A stretch of DNA of 64,000 nucleotides. It comes from Streptomyces sp. NBC_00377. Lineage in GTDB: Bacteria; Actinomycetota; Actinomycetes; Streptomycetales; Streptomycetaceae. This document shows positions 17,532 through 25,573 of this stretch, in pieces (position 1 is the stretch's first letter; each line of letters starts with the position of its first letter). Both the position numbers and the translations under genes were made by a program. The notes under the pieces are model-generated. The model was not told the origin of the DNA and did no database searches. It saw only the letters and a program-made list of their open reading frames with translations. The stretch covers positions 8,184,001-8,248,000 of the forward strand of contig NZ_CP107958.1 of assembly GCF_036075115.1 (NCBI RefSeq), in the 5' to 3' direction.

Positions 17532-18253
17532 TGGCCCGCGCCGACACCCTGGCCCGCGCGAGGAGACTCGACCGGCCCGAACTCGCCTACCTCGTGCGCT
17601 TCCCCACCCCCGCCGGAGTGCGGGACGTGGAACTGACCTGGGCGGAACTCGCCCGGGACACCGACTGGGCCGCCGCCCGGCTGCGGGAGCACGGCCTCGC
17701 CGGGGGACAGCGCGCGCTGCTGACCGCCTCCGGCTTCGAGGGCTTCTGGGGCCACGCGGTCATCGGCGCCCTGCGCGCGCTGAACGTGACCTACGGCATC
17801 GCCGAGGCGATGGGCTGGGACCACCGCCGCACCGCGGTGTTCCACCGCGAACTGAACCCGCACGTCGTGATCGGCCTGTCGGCGGAGACCCTGGAGGGGC
17901 TCGCCGGCACGGCCGACGTGGGCGAGATGTTCCGGTCGACGCCGGTCGTCCTCGCCCGGCCCGCCGCCGTACCGCTGCTGCGCGCGGTCGGCGTCCCCGC
18001 CGCGCAGCTCTGCGCGGTGGGCCCTGCCCTCGCACTGGAGTGCCCCGAGCGAAACGGTGCGCACGTCAACGCCGCCGAGTGGCGGGTCCACGAGCGGGAC
18101 GGTCAGCTGTCCGTCGCCGCGGGGGAGGGGCGCGCATCGGTGCTCACCGAGACACCGCTCGGCCTCGCGGGCCGCGTCGTAACCTCCCGATGCGCCTGCG
18201 GCAGCGAAGACCCCCGGGTCCTGCTCGCCGAGGCCGACCGGCTTTCCCGATGA
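17531..18253 (+). CDS. Half-length adenylate-forming (PaaK-like) protein of unknown role
   Basis: The 240-residue protein starts at an ATG overlapping the ligase stop (TGATG). It resembles only a partial AMP-binding domain: ELTWAELARDTDWAAARLREHGLAGGQRALL, then FWGHAVIGALRALNVTYG, and a short CRCACGSEDPR tail reminiscent of the PaaK Cys motif. I see no P-loop (TSGTTG-like) and no C-terminal lysine domain, so it is unlikely to adenylate anything by itself. It may pair with the full ligase encoded before it, or be a decayed duplicate. Codon use and coupling look normal, which argues for a maintained gene. Confidence 0.65.
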   Translation: MARADTLARARRLDRPELAYLVRFPTPAGVRDVELTWAELARDTDWAAARLREHGLAGGQRALLTASGFEGFWGHAVIGALRALNVTYGIAEAMGWDHRRTAVFHRELNPHVVIGLSAETLEGLAGTADVGEMFRSTPVVLARPAAVPLLRAVGVPAAQLCAVGPALALECPERNGAHVNAAEWRVHERDGQLSVAAGEGRASVLTETPLGLAGRVVTSRCACGSEDPRVLLAEADRLSR

Positions 18254-18263
18254 GGAGTTGAGG

Positions 18264-19175
18264 ATGTCCGAAGCAGTGGTCGACGGCCGGATCGTGGTCG
18301 TCACCGGAGCCGGCAACGGGATCGGCCGGGCACACGCCCTGGCGTTCGCCGCGCACGGCGCGAAGGTCGTGGTCAACGACCTGGGCGGCGCGCGTGACGG
18401 GGCCGGCGCCTCGGCCGGCCCCGCCCAGAGCGTGGTCGACGAGATCGTGGCGGCCGGCGGCGAGGCGGTGGCCAACCGCGACGACATCTCCACCTGGGAC
18501 GGCGCGGGACGTCTGGTCCGGCAGGCGGTGGACACCTACGGCGGACTGGACGTGCTGGTCAACAACGCCGGCATCCTGCGTGACCGGATGATCGTGTCGA
18601 TGACCGAGCAGGACTTCGACAGCGTCCTCGCCGTCCATCTCAAGGGCAGCTTCGCCACCGTGCACCACGCGGCCGCGTACTGGCGCGAGCGCGCCAAGTC
18701 CGGGCTGCCCAACGACGCCCGGGTGATCAACACCACCTCGCCGTCCGGCATCTTCGGCAACCCCGGCCAGTCCAACTACGGATCCGCCAAGGCCGGCGTC
18801 GCCGGACTCACCATCATCGCCGCGGCCGAACTCGCCCGCTACGGCGTGACGGTGAACGCCATCGCGCCCACCGCGCTCACCCGGCTCACCGAGGACATCG
18901 AGATGATGCGGCGGGCCGCCGAGGCGCAGGACCTCACTCCCGAGGCGATCTCGCCGCTCGTGGTGTGGCTGGGCTCGGCGGCGTCGCGCGAGGTCACCGG
19001 CCGGGTGTTCGGCGTCGTCGGCAACCGGATCACCGTCCTCGAGGGCTGGGTCAACGGCCCCGCCGCGAGCACCGACTCCCGATGGACCCCGCAGGAGCTG
19101 TCCTCGGTCGTCCCGAACCTGGTGGCCAAGGCTGCTCCCAACGCCGACGCCCTCGGCCACCGGAACGGAGCCTGA
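18264..19175 (+). CDS. SDR-family 3-hydroxyacyl-CoA dehydrogenase-like oxidoreductase
   Basis: The 303-residue NAD(P)-dependent short-chain dehydrogenase has the nucleotide motif TGAGNGIGRAHALAF, NNAGILRDRMI, and the catalytic S...YxxxK in TTSPSGIFGNPGQSNYGSAK. The stretch VVVNDLGGARDG and the overall pattern resemble the dehydrogenase part of peroxisomal multifunctional enzyme type 2, which oxidises 3-hydroxyacyl-CoAs. The ATG at 18264 follows GAGGAG with a 6-nt spacer. It is followed 1 nt later by a DUF35 gene and then a thiolase-fold gene, so the oxidation may precede the cleavage step. Confidence 0.85.
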   Translation: MSEAVVDGRIVVVTGAGNGIGRAHALAFAAHGAKVVVNDLGGARDGAGASAGPAQSVVDEIVAAGGEAVANRDDISTWDGAGRLVRQAVDTYGGLDVLVNNAGILRDRMIVSMTEQDFDSVLAVHLKGSFATVHHAAAYWRERAKSGLPNDARVINTTSPSGIFGNPGQSNYGSAKAGVAGLTIIAAAELARYGVTVNAIAPTALTRLTEDIEMMRRAAEAQDLTPEAISPLVVWLGSAASREVTGRVFGVVGNRITVLEGWVNGPAASTDSRWTPQELSSVVPNLVAKAAPNADALGHRNGA

Positions 19176-19176
19176 C

Positions 19177-19620
19177 ATGACGACCACCCGAGAACCGGTC
19201 GCACAGGGCCTGTTCACCTGGCCGCCGACCGGGTCCGCGCCGCTGCGGCTCATCGCCTCCGAGTGCGCCGACTGCGGGCTGCTGAGCTTTCCGGCCGCCA
19301 CGGACTGCGTCCGGTGCGCGAGCACCGCTTCGAAGGAGCGGCTCCTGGCGGACCGCGGCACCCTGTGGACGTACACCACCCAGGGCTTCCGGCCGCCGTC
19401 GCCTCCGTACGACGGCCCCGAAGCCTTCGAGCCGTACGCCGTCGGCTACGTCGAACTCCCCGGCGAGCTGCTGGTCGAGGCACGTCTCACCGGGTCCGGC
19501 CCGGAGCGGCTCAGGATCGGGCAGGAGATGCGGCTGACCTGCGTGCCCTACACCGTGCGGGACGACGGCACCGAGGTCGTCACCTTCGCGTTCGCCCCGG
19601 TCGAGGAGGAGACGTCATGA
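19177..19620 (+). CDS. DUF35 (Zn-ribbon/OB-fold) partner protein
   Basis: The 147-residue protein has an N-terminal zinc ribbon with all four cysteines (CADCGLLSFPAATDCVRC) and a C-terminal OB-fold region. DUF35 proteins bind thiolase-fold partners. In steroid side-chain catabolism the DUF35 domain of ChsH2 activates the Ltp2 aldolase. Here the stop overlaps the start of a thiolase-fold gene by 4 nt, so a complex is very likely. The start ATG lies 1 nt after the SDR stop. Confidence 0.85.
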   Translation: MTTTREPVAQGLFTWPPTGSAPLRLIASECADCGLLSFPAATDCVRCASTASKERLLADRGTLWTYTTQGFRPPSPPYDGPEAFEPYAVGYVELPGELLVEARLTGSGPERLRIGQEMRLTCVPYTVRDDGTEVVTFAFAPVEEETS

Positions 19621-20765
19621 CCGAAGCCGTCATCATCGGGGTCGGGCTCCACCCCTTCGGCCGGTTCCCCGGAAAGCCGGCACTGGACATGGGCGCGGAC
19701 GCGGTACGGCTCGCGCTCGCCGACGCGGGCGTCGGCTGGCCTCGGATCCAGGGCGGTTACATCGGCAGCTACGAGGTCGCCAACCCGGACGCCATCGTCG
19801 GCCGGCTCGGCCTGACCGGCATTCCGCTGCGCGGGGTCTTCAACGGCTGCGCGACGGCCGGCACGGCGGTGGCACTGGCCGCCCGGGCGATCGAGACCGG
19901 TGAGCACGACCTGACGATCGCCATCGGCCTGGACAAGCACCCGCGCGGCGCGTTCGCCGCCGATCCGTCCGTGGCGGGCATCCCCTCGTGGTACGGACAG
20001 ACCGGGATGTTCCTCACCACGCACTTCTTCGGCATGAAGATCAACCGCTATATGCACGACCACGGCATCTCCCACGAGACGCTCGCGCGCGTCGCCTCCA
20101 AGAACTTCCACAACGCCGCCCGCAACGACAAGGCCTGGCGCCGCACCCCCCTGTCGGTGGAGGAGATCCTCGCCTCCCCGGTCCTCAACCACCCCCTGCG
20201 CCAGTTCATGTACTGCGGGCCGAACGAGGGAGCCGCCGCCGTCGTGCTGTGCCGGGCCGACCAGGCCCACAAGTACACCTCCACCCCGGTGCGCGTCCGC
20301 GCCACCGCCCTGCGCAGCCGCAAGCTGGGCGCCTTCGAGGTGCAGAGCCCTTCGTTCCCCGTCGGAGAGCCCGTCGAGAGCCCGACCGTGGACGCCTCCC
20401 GGGCGGCGTACGAACTGGCGGGCATCGGTCCCGAGGACGTCGACGTCGCCCAGCTCCAGGACACCGACGCCGGTTCGGAGATCATCCACATGGCCGAGAA
20501 CGGTCTGTGCAAGGACGGCGAGCAGGAGCGTCTCATCGCCGAGGGCGTCACCGGCATAGGGGGCCGGCTGCCGGTCAACACCGACGGCGGGCTGCTCGGC
20601 AACGGGGAACCCATCGGCGCTTCCGGACTCCGCCAGATCCACGAGATCGTCCTCCAACTGCGCAGAACGGCGGGCGCGCGTCAGATCGCCGGTACACCCC
20701 GCGTCGGCTACACCCACCTGTACGGCGCGCCCGGCGTGTCGGCGGTGACGATCCTGTCGACCTGA
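19617..20765 (+). CDS. Thiolase-fold protein (SCPx/Ltp2-like), probable retro-aldolase partner of DUF35
   Basis: The 382-residue thiolase-superfamily protein of the lipid-transfer-protein type begins VIIGVGLHPFGRFPGKP. The Cys of NGCATAGTAVAL sits at the nucleophile position. The late loop, normally GHPxGxSG, reads GEPIGASG, so the thiolase His is Glu. The C-terminus GYTHLYGAPGVSAVTIL lacks the usual second Cys. Loss of the His argues against ordinary thiolysis and is compatible with retro-aldol cleavage as in Ltp2. It is translationally coupled to the DUF35 gene. Confidence 0.8.
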   Translation: MTEAVIIGVGLHPFGRFPGKPALDMGADAVRLALADAGVGWPRIQGGYIGSYEVANPDAIVGRLGLTGIPLRGVFNGCATAGTAVALAARAIETGEHDLTIAIGLDKHPRGAFAADPSVAGIPSWYGQTGMFLTTHFFGMKINRYMHDHGISHETLARVASKNFHNAARNDKAWRRTPLSVEEILASPVLNHPLRQFMYCGPNEGAAAVVLCRADQAHKYTSTPVRVRATALRSRKLGAFEVQSPSFPVGEPVESPTVDASRAAYELAGIGPEDVDVAQLQDTDAGSEIIHMAENGLCKDGEQERLIAEGVTGIGGRLPVNTDGGLLGNGEPIGASGLRQIHEIVLQLRRTAGARQIAGTPRVGYTHLYGAPGVSAVTILST

Positions 20766-20783
20766 GAGCCCAGGGAACCAGTC

Positions 20784-22031
20784 ATGGAACAGGACATGCA
20801 GGACTTCGCCGACGAGGCACGCCGCTTCCTCAACGCGCACGCGACGAAGGCACCCGACCGGGCTGCCCTCACCTGGGGCGTGGGCGACGACTCGACGGCG
20901 TACTTCAGCAGCCTGCCGCCCGAGCAGGAGCACGAGCAGGTGCGGCGGGCGCGGGAGTGGCAGCGGATCCGCTACGAGAACGGCTTCGGCTGGATCACGG
21001 GTCCCGTGGAGTACGGCGGCCGGGGCCTGACCTTCGTCCACGACCTGCTCTACGACGCCGTCGAGTCCGAGTACGAGGTCGCCGACACGGGCGTGATCGG
21101 TGTCGTCGGCCTCGGCATGATCGGCCCGACGATCCTCGCCCACGCCCAGCCGCACCTCAAGGACCGCTGGCTGCCCGCGATGTACCGGGGCGACGCCATC
21201 GCCTGCCAGTTGTTCAGCGAGCCGGGCGCCGGATCCGATCTCGCGAGCGTGAGCACCCGAGCGGTCCGCCAGGACGACGGCGACTGGCTGCTCAACGGAC
21301 AGAAGGTGTGGACCTCGGTCGCCCAGCACAGCGGGATCGGCCTCGCGCTGACCCGTACGGACCCGGATGCGCCCAAGCACCGCGGGATCACCGCGTTCCT
21401 GGTCCCCATGGACACCCCCGGCGTCGAGGTCCGGCCGCTGCGGCAGATGACCGGCGGCACGGACTTCAACGAGGTCTTCCTCACCGACGTCCGCATCCCC
21501 GACGACCACCGCCTCGGCGAGGTCGACGGCGGCTGGACGGTCGCCCTGACCACCCTGATGAACGAGCGCGCCACGGTGGGCAGCGAAGGCGCGGGACCGG
21601 TGGCCGCCGCCCTGTCGCCGGATCACCTCTCGGCGCTCATGCGCGCCACCTGGACCTGGGACGACCGCGCCCTGCGGGCCCGCCTGGCCGAACTGCTGGT
21701 GGACGTGCTCGCGACCCGGCACCTCAACGCCCGTGCCCTGCAAGGGCTGCGCGCCGGCGTCGCCCCGGGACCCGAGATGTCCGTCTCGAAGCTGCTCCAC
21801 GGCCAGAACCTCACCCGCGCCGCACACTTCGTGTCCGAGGTCCTGGGCCCGCGCATCATCGCGGACACCGGCCAGTGGGGCACGTACGCCTGGACCGAAC
21901 TGCTGCTGGCCACCCCGGCGCTGAGAATCCTCGGAGGCACCGAGGAGATCATGAAGAACATCCTCGCGGAACGCGTCCTCGGTCTGCCCAGGGAGCCCGT
22001 GACCACCGCTGCCAAGGAGGTGCGGCCGTGA
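20784..22031 (+). CDS. Acyl-CoA dehydrogenase, catalytic subunit of a heteromeric pair (FadE29-like)
   Basis: The 415-residue FAD enzyme carries FSEPGAGSDLASVSTRAV, NGQKVWTSVAQHSGIGLALTRT and a C-terminal ILGGTEEIMKNILAERVLGLP. It lacks the C-terminal YEGT Glu but has a Glu in TLMNERATVG near residue 260, where the FadE26/FadE29 type places its base. The next gene is a shorter dehydrogenase-fold protein without a Glu at either place, overlapping by GTGA. Such pairs form the alpha2beta2 dehydrogenases described for actinobacterial steroid catabolism. This gene should supply the catalytic base. Confidence 0.85.
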   Translation: MEQDMQDFADEARRFLNAHATKAPDRAALTWGVGDDSTAYFSSLPPEQEHEQVRRAREWQRIRYENGFGWITGPVEYGGRGLTFVHDLLYDAVESEYEVADTGVIGVVGLGMIGPTILAHAQPHLKDRWLPAMYRGDAIACQLFSEPGAGSDLASVSTRAVRQDDGDWLLNGQKVWTSVAQHSGIGLALTRTDPDAPKHRGITAFLVPMDTPGVEVRPLRQMTGGTDFNEVFLTDVRIPDDHRLGEVDGGWTVALTTLMNERATVGSEGAGPVAAALSPDHLSALMRATWTWDDRALRARLAELLVDVLATRHLNARALQGLRAGVAPGPEMSVSKLLHGQNLTRAAHFVSEVLGPRIIADTGQWGTYAWTELLLATPALRILGGTEEIMKNILAERVLGLPREPVTTAAKEVRP

Positions 22032-23143
22032 CCGCCGAAGAACACGAACTGCGCGAACTGCGCTCCTCCGTAAGGGAGTTCCTGGAAACCAAGTCGTCGG
22101 AGGAGGCCGTGCGCAAGCTGATGGAGAGCGAGCCGCGCTTCGACCCGGCGGTCTGGGCCCAGGCCTGCGGCCAACTGCGCCTGGCCGCACTGGCCCTGCC
22201 CGAGGAATACGGCGGCGACGGCTTCGGCATGGTCGAACTCGGCGTCGTACTCGAGGAGACGGGCCGCGCGCTGTTCTGCTCGCCGTTCTTCGCCACCGTG
22301 GTCCTCGCCGCCCAGACACTGCTCGCCTCCGGCGACGCGCGGGCCTGCGCCCGCCACCTCCCCGGCATCGCGGCCGGACGGACCACGGCCGCCCTCGCCG
22401 TGGCCGAGGACGACGGCTCCTGGGACCCCGCCCTGGTCTCCGCCCGCGCCCTGCCCGACGGCGACGGCGGGTGGACGGTGCGCGGCCGTAAGTCCTTCGT
22501 CGTCGACGGGACGACGGCCGACCTCGTCCTCGTCGTCGCCCGGACCGTCGCCGGCCCCTCGCTGTTCGCCGTGGACCGCGAGGCCACGGGGCTGACGGCC
22601 GAACCCATGGACACCCTGGACGCCACCCGTGCCATGGCCCGGCTGACGTTCGACGCCGTGCCCGCGACGCCCGTCGGCGCGGACGGGGCGGGCGGGCGCG
22701 TCATGGCCAAGGTCCTGGACATCGCCTCGGTGGGACTGGCCGCCGAGCAGGCGGGCGGGGCACGCCGCTGCCTGGACACCAGCACCGAGTACGCCCGCAC
22801 CCGCCACCAGTTCGGACGGCCGATCGGCTCCTTCCAGGCGGTCAAGCACAAGTGCGCGGACATGCTCGTCCAGGTGGAACTGGCCGAGGCGTCCTCCCGG
22901 GAGGCGGCACGGCTTGCCGCCGAGCACGACCCGGCCTTCCCGGTCGCCGCGGCCGTGGCACACGCGTGCGCCTCACGCGCCTACCTGTACGCCGCCACCG
23001 AGAACATCCAGGTCCACGGGGGCATCGGCTTCACCTGGGAGCACCCGGCCCACCTCTACTTCAGACGGGCCAAGTCCTCACAACTGCTGCTCGGCGGCCC
23101 CGCGGTGTATCACGAGCGTCTGCTGGACCGGCTGGGCATCTGA
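22028..23143 (+). CDS. Acyl-CoA dehydrogenase, non-catalytic-type subunit (FadE28-like)
   Basis: The 371-residue protein starts at a GTG overlapping the partner stop. The fold is clear: EEYGGDGFGMVELGVVLEE, RKSFVVDGTTADLVLVVART, TRHQFGRPIGSFQAVKHKCADM, and the FadE28-type ending VHGGIGFTWEHPAHLYFRRAK. At the two usual catalytic positions there is no Glu (IASVGLAAEQAGGARR in place of an ER motif). This matches the subunit that builds half of the substrate and FAD sites in heteromeric ACADs. It is the last gene of the plus-strand operon and is followed by a long hairpin. Confidence 0.85.
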   Translation: MTAEEHELRELRSSVREFLETKSSEEAVRKLMESEPRFDPAVWAQACGQLRLAALALPEEYGGDGFGMVELGVVLEETGRALFCSPFFATVVLAAQTLLASGDARACARHLPGIAAGRTTAALAVAEDDGSWDPALVSARALPDGDGGWTVRGRKSFVVDGTTADLVLVVARTVAGPSLFAVDREATGLTAEPMDTLDATRAMARLTFDAVPATPVGADGAGGRVMAKVLDIASVGLAAEQAGGARRCLDTSTEYARTRHQFGRPIGSFQAVKHKCADMLVQVELAEASSREAARLAAEHDPAFPVAAAVAHACASRAYLYAATENIQVHGGIGFTWEHPAHLYFRRAKSSQLLLGGPAVYHERLLDRLGI

Positions 23144-23223
23144 ACCGGCCGGGCGCTGACGGCAACCGGCCGGGCAGCCGACGGCAACCGGCGGGGCATC
23201 CGACGCCCGGCGAGAACCGGGCG

Positions 23224-23277
23224 GACCGGGCGGCCGGCATGGGGCGCGGACCCGCACCCCATGCCGGCCGCCCGGTC
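23224..23277 (+). terminator. Long perfect hairpin, probable terminator
   Basis: A perfect 21-bp stem pairs 23224-23244 with 23257-23277 around a 12-nt loop that itself contains GCG/CGC. It is the longest perfect stem I found in the window. It lies 80 nt after the last gene of the 16209-23143 operon and before the heptamer array. There is no U-tract. Confidence 0.75.
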
Positions 23278-23409
23278 GTCGTCGCCGCCCGACCTGAGGT
23301 GTCAGTACCGCTGCCGGGCCCGGCCGGCACGGTCCGCGCAGCGCCGCGCCTGGACCCGGGCCTGCCGCACGGGTGGGGCTTCGTCTCCTCGGCGACCTTG
23401 CCTTCCGGC

Positions 23410-23621
23410 GACCGCCGACCGCCGACCGCCGACCGGCGACGGCCGGCCGCTGACTGCGGACTGCTGACCGGCGACTGCCGACCGTCCTGACTGCTGACCG
23501 GCGACAGCCCACTGCTGACACCCGACTGCTGACCGGCGACGGCCGACCGCCGACCGCCGACCGCCGACCGCCGACACCCGACTGCTGACCGCCGACAGCC
23601 GACCGGCGACGGCCGACCGCC
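23410..23621. repeat. Tandem heptamer array, about 30 copies
   Basis: The stretch reads almost without break as 7-nt units of consensus GACNGCN (GACCGCC, GACCGGC, GACGGCC, GACTGCT, GACAGCC, GACACCC and a few variants). There are about 30 units in 212 nt, with one 2-nt expansion at 23480-23488. Blocks such as GACTGCT-GACCGGC-GACGGCC-GACCGCC recur, pointing to slippage or block duplication. A unit length of 7 makes a coding role unlikely. Just outside, GTCGGCTGTCGGC (23638-23650) is the exact inverse of 23591-23603 inside the array. It lies between convergent operons. Confidence 0.9.
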
Positions 23622-23791
23622 GGTGTTGCGGTCGGATGTCGGCTGTCGGCCGTGTCCGAAAGGTCACGCCCGAGGCGAGGGGCCTCGCCGCGAAGCGGAC
23701 GGCGGCCGTGGAGTCCGGGCCGTGGTCCGCAGGGGCAGGCCGCGTGCGCGCGTCGCGACACCTGAGCGCGGCGCCCGAGGCGACGGGTGTC

Positions 23792-24949
23792 TCACCCGCG
23801 CGCCGCCTCGCCCAGCAACGCCTTGGCGATGATCACCTGCTGGATCTGGCTGGTGCCCTCGTAGATGCGGAACAGCCGGGCGTCGCGGTAGAAGCGCTCG
23901 ACGGCGACGCCGCGCATATAGCCCGCCCCGCCGTGGATCTGCACCGCCCGGTCCGCGACCCGCCAGACCATCTCGCTGGCGAAGTACTTGGTGCACGAGG
24001 GCCCGATCTTCGTGTCGGTACCGGCGTCGAAGGCACGGGCGGCCTCCAGCACCGTGGCGCGCCCGGCGTAGTAGTCCGTCATCGAGTCGGCGATCAGGCC
24101 CTGGACGAGCTGGAAGGAGCCGATGGGCCGGCCGGACTGGCGGCGGGTGCGGGCGTACTCGACGGACTCGTCGACCAGCCGCTCGGCCATGCCCACGCAC
24201 AGGGACGAGATGTGCACCCTGCCGTGCGCGATACAGCCCATCGCTGTGCCGAAGCCCCGGTTCAGGCCCTCCTCGCCGCCGACGAGCGCGGAGGCCGGCA
24301 CGCGTACGTCGTCGAAGTACACATCGGCGGTCCAGGCGCCGAACTGGCCCATCTTGTGGTCCTTGGGCGCCACGGTGAGCCCGGGGGTGCCGGCCGGGAC
24401 CAGGAAGGTGGAGATGCCGCGGGTACGCGGGGCGTCGGGGTCGGTGCGGGCGAAGACCATGAAGACGTCGGCGAGCGGAGCGTTGGTGATGTAGCGCTTG
24501 GCCCCGTTGATGACCCACTCGTCGCCGTCGGCATACGCCTTCGTGGTGAGGGTCGAGGGGTCCGAGCCCGCGTCCGCCTCGGTGAGCGCGAACGACGCCA
24601 GCACCTCGCCCGAGGCGATCTTCGGCAGCCACCGCGCCTTCTGCTCCTGTGTGCCGCCGACCATCAGGACGTGCCCGGCGATGCCGTTGTTCGTGCCGAA
24701 CATCGAGCGCAACGACGGCGTCGTATAACCGAGTTCGAACATCAACTGGGCTTCCTCGTACATCGACAGCCCCAGCCCGCCGTACTCCTCGGGCAGCGCG
24801 AAGCCGAACAGCCCCATCTGCTTGGCAGCCTCGCGGATCTCCGCGGGCATCTCGTCCTTCTCGTCGATCTCCGCCTCGAGCGGCACGACACGGTCCCGGA
24901 CGAAGCGCCGGACCCCGGACAGCACCGCGCTGAAGTCAGCCGCGTCCAT
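23792..24949 (-). CDS. Acyl-CoA dehydrogenase, canonical short/medium-chain type
   Basis: The 385-residue FAD enzyme has the classical C-terminal catalytic motif IYEGTSQIQQVII, with the Glu at about residue 364, so it should be active as a homotetramer. Other landmarks are LPEEYGGLGLSMYEEAQLMFELG, ALTEADAGSDPSTLTTKA and RRQSGRPIGSFQLVQGLIADSM. The ATG at 24949 follows GGGAG. It is the last gene of a minus-strand operon that begins at 29234. Of the dehydrogenases here it is the closest to ordinary beta-oxidation. Confidence 0.9.
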   Translation of the reverse strand: MDAADFSAVLSGVRRFVRDRVVPLEAEIDEKDEMPAEIREAAKQMGLFGFALPEEYGGLGLSMYEEAQLMFELGYTTPSLRSMFGTNNGIAGHVLMVGGTQEQKARWLPKIASGEVLASFALTEADAGSDPSTLTTKAYADGDEWVINGAKRYITNAPLADVFMVFARTDPDAPRTRGISTFLVPAGTPGLTVAPKDHKMGQFGAWTADVYFDDVRVPASALVGGEEGLNRGFGTAMGCIAHGRVHISSLCVGMAERLVDESVEYARTRRQSGRPIGSFQLVQGLIADSMTDYYAGRATVLEAARAFDAGTDTKIGPSCTKYFASEMVWRVADRAVQIHGGAGYMRGVAVERFYRDARLFRIYEGTSQIQQVIIAKALLGEAARG

Positions 24950-25000
24950 GTCGTCTCCCTTGTTGCCTGATTGCCTTGTCGCCGTGTTGCCCTGTGGCTC

Positions 25001-25573
25001 TTACTGTTTCTTCTGCTCGTCGTGGTCCCGGTGTTCCGTCTCCGGGTCCGTCCGAGGCCCGTCCCGCTTGCTCTGCGGCCGGTAGCACACGGCCAGCAGG
25101 GCCGCCGCGCCCGCGGCGCCGAGTCCGGCCGCCGCCAGCGCGTGCCCCACGCCCGCGCGTTGCCGGCGCAGCAGCCCGTCGAGCGAGTACCTGCCGTTGC
25201 CCAGCGCCGCCAGCGCCAGGGCGGCCCCGCCCACCACGCCGACGTACTCCCAGCCACCTTTGAAGACGAAGAAGCCCTTGCCCCGGTGGTCGGTGCGGGC
25301 CGCGACGGCCATCAGGCCGACGGCGGCCGCCGCCGGAAGCGGGTTGGCCGCGCCCAGGGCGATGCCCACGCCGGCCGCCATCTCGGTCCCGGCCGCCATC
25401 CGGGCGTGCGCCCCGGCCGGCCGCAGACCCAGCGCCTCGAACCAGCCCGTCGTGCCCTCGAGCCCGCCGGGACCGTTCACCTTGTTCCAGCCGTGCGCGA
25501 ACAGCATCGGACCGAGCGCCGTGCGCAGCACGAGGGCGGCGACGTCGGGTCCTCGGCTCACCGGCCGGTTCAC
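25001..25573 (-). CDS. DoxX-family membrane protein
   Basis: The 190-residue protein has about four hydrophobic segments (VAALVLRTALGPMLFAHGWNK; GVGIALGAANPLPAAAAVGL; VGVVGGAALALAAL; LAAAGLGAAGAAALLAV) and a charged C-terminal tail (SKRDGPRTDPETEHRD). DoxX proteins are small membrane proteins linked to respiratory or thiol-stress functions; the role here is not known. The GTG start overlaps the upstream SDR stop (GTGA), so it is a true member of the catabolic operon. It could pass electrons or help membrane handling of a hydrophobic substrate; both are guesses. Confidence 0.8.
   Translation of the reverse strand: MNRPVSRGPDVAALVLRTALGPMLFAHGWNKVNGPGGLEGTTGWFEALGLRPAGAHARMAAGTEMAAGVGIALGAANPLPAAAAVGLMAVAARTDHRGKGFFVFKGGWEYVGVVGGAALALAALGNGRYSLDGLLRRQRAGVGHALAAAGLGAAGAAALLAVCYRPQSKRDGPRTDPETEHRDHDEQKKQ

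Noticed and set aside
19548-22319. 923-codon minus-strand open frame
   Set aside because: Antisense to the thiolase-fold and dehydrogenase genes, low-complexity translation, no family features.
23410-23621. CRISPR array
   Set aside because: Units are 7 nt with no spacers and no cas genes nearby.
23302-23761. Open frames across the heptamer array
   Set aside because: The 7-nt repeat gives repeating Ser/Arg/Val/Gly peptides in several frames, as expected from the repeat alone.
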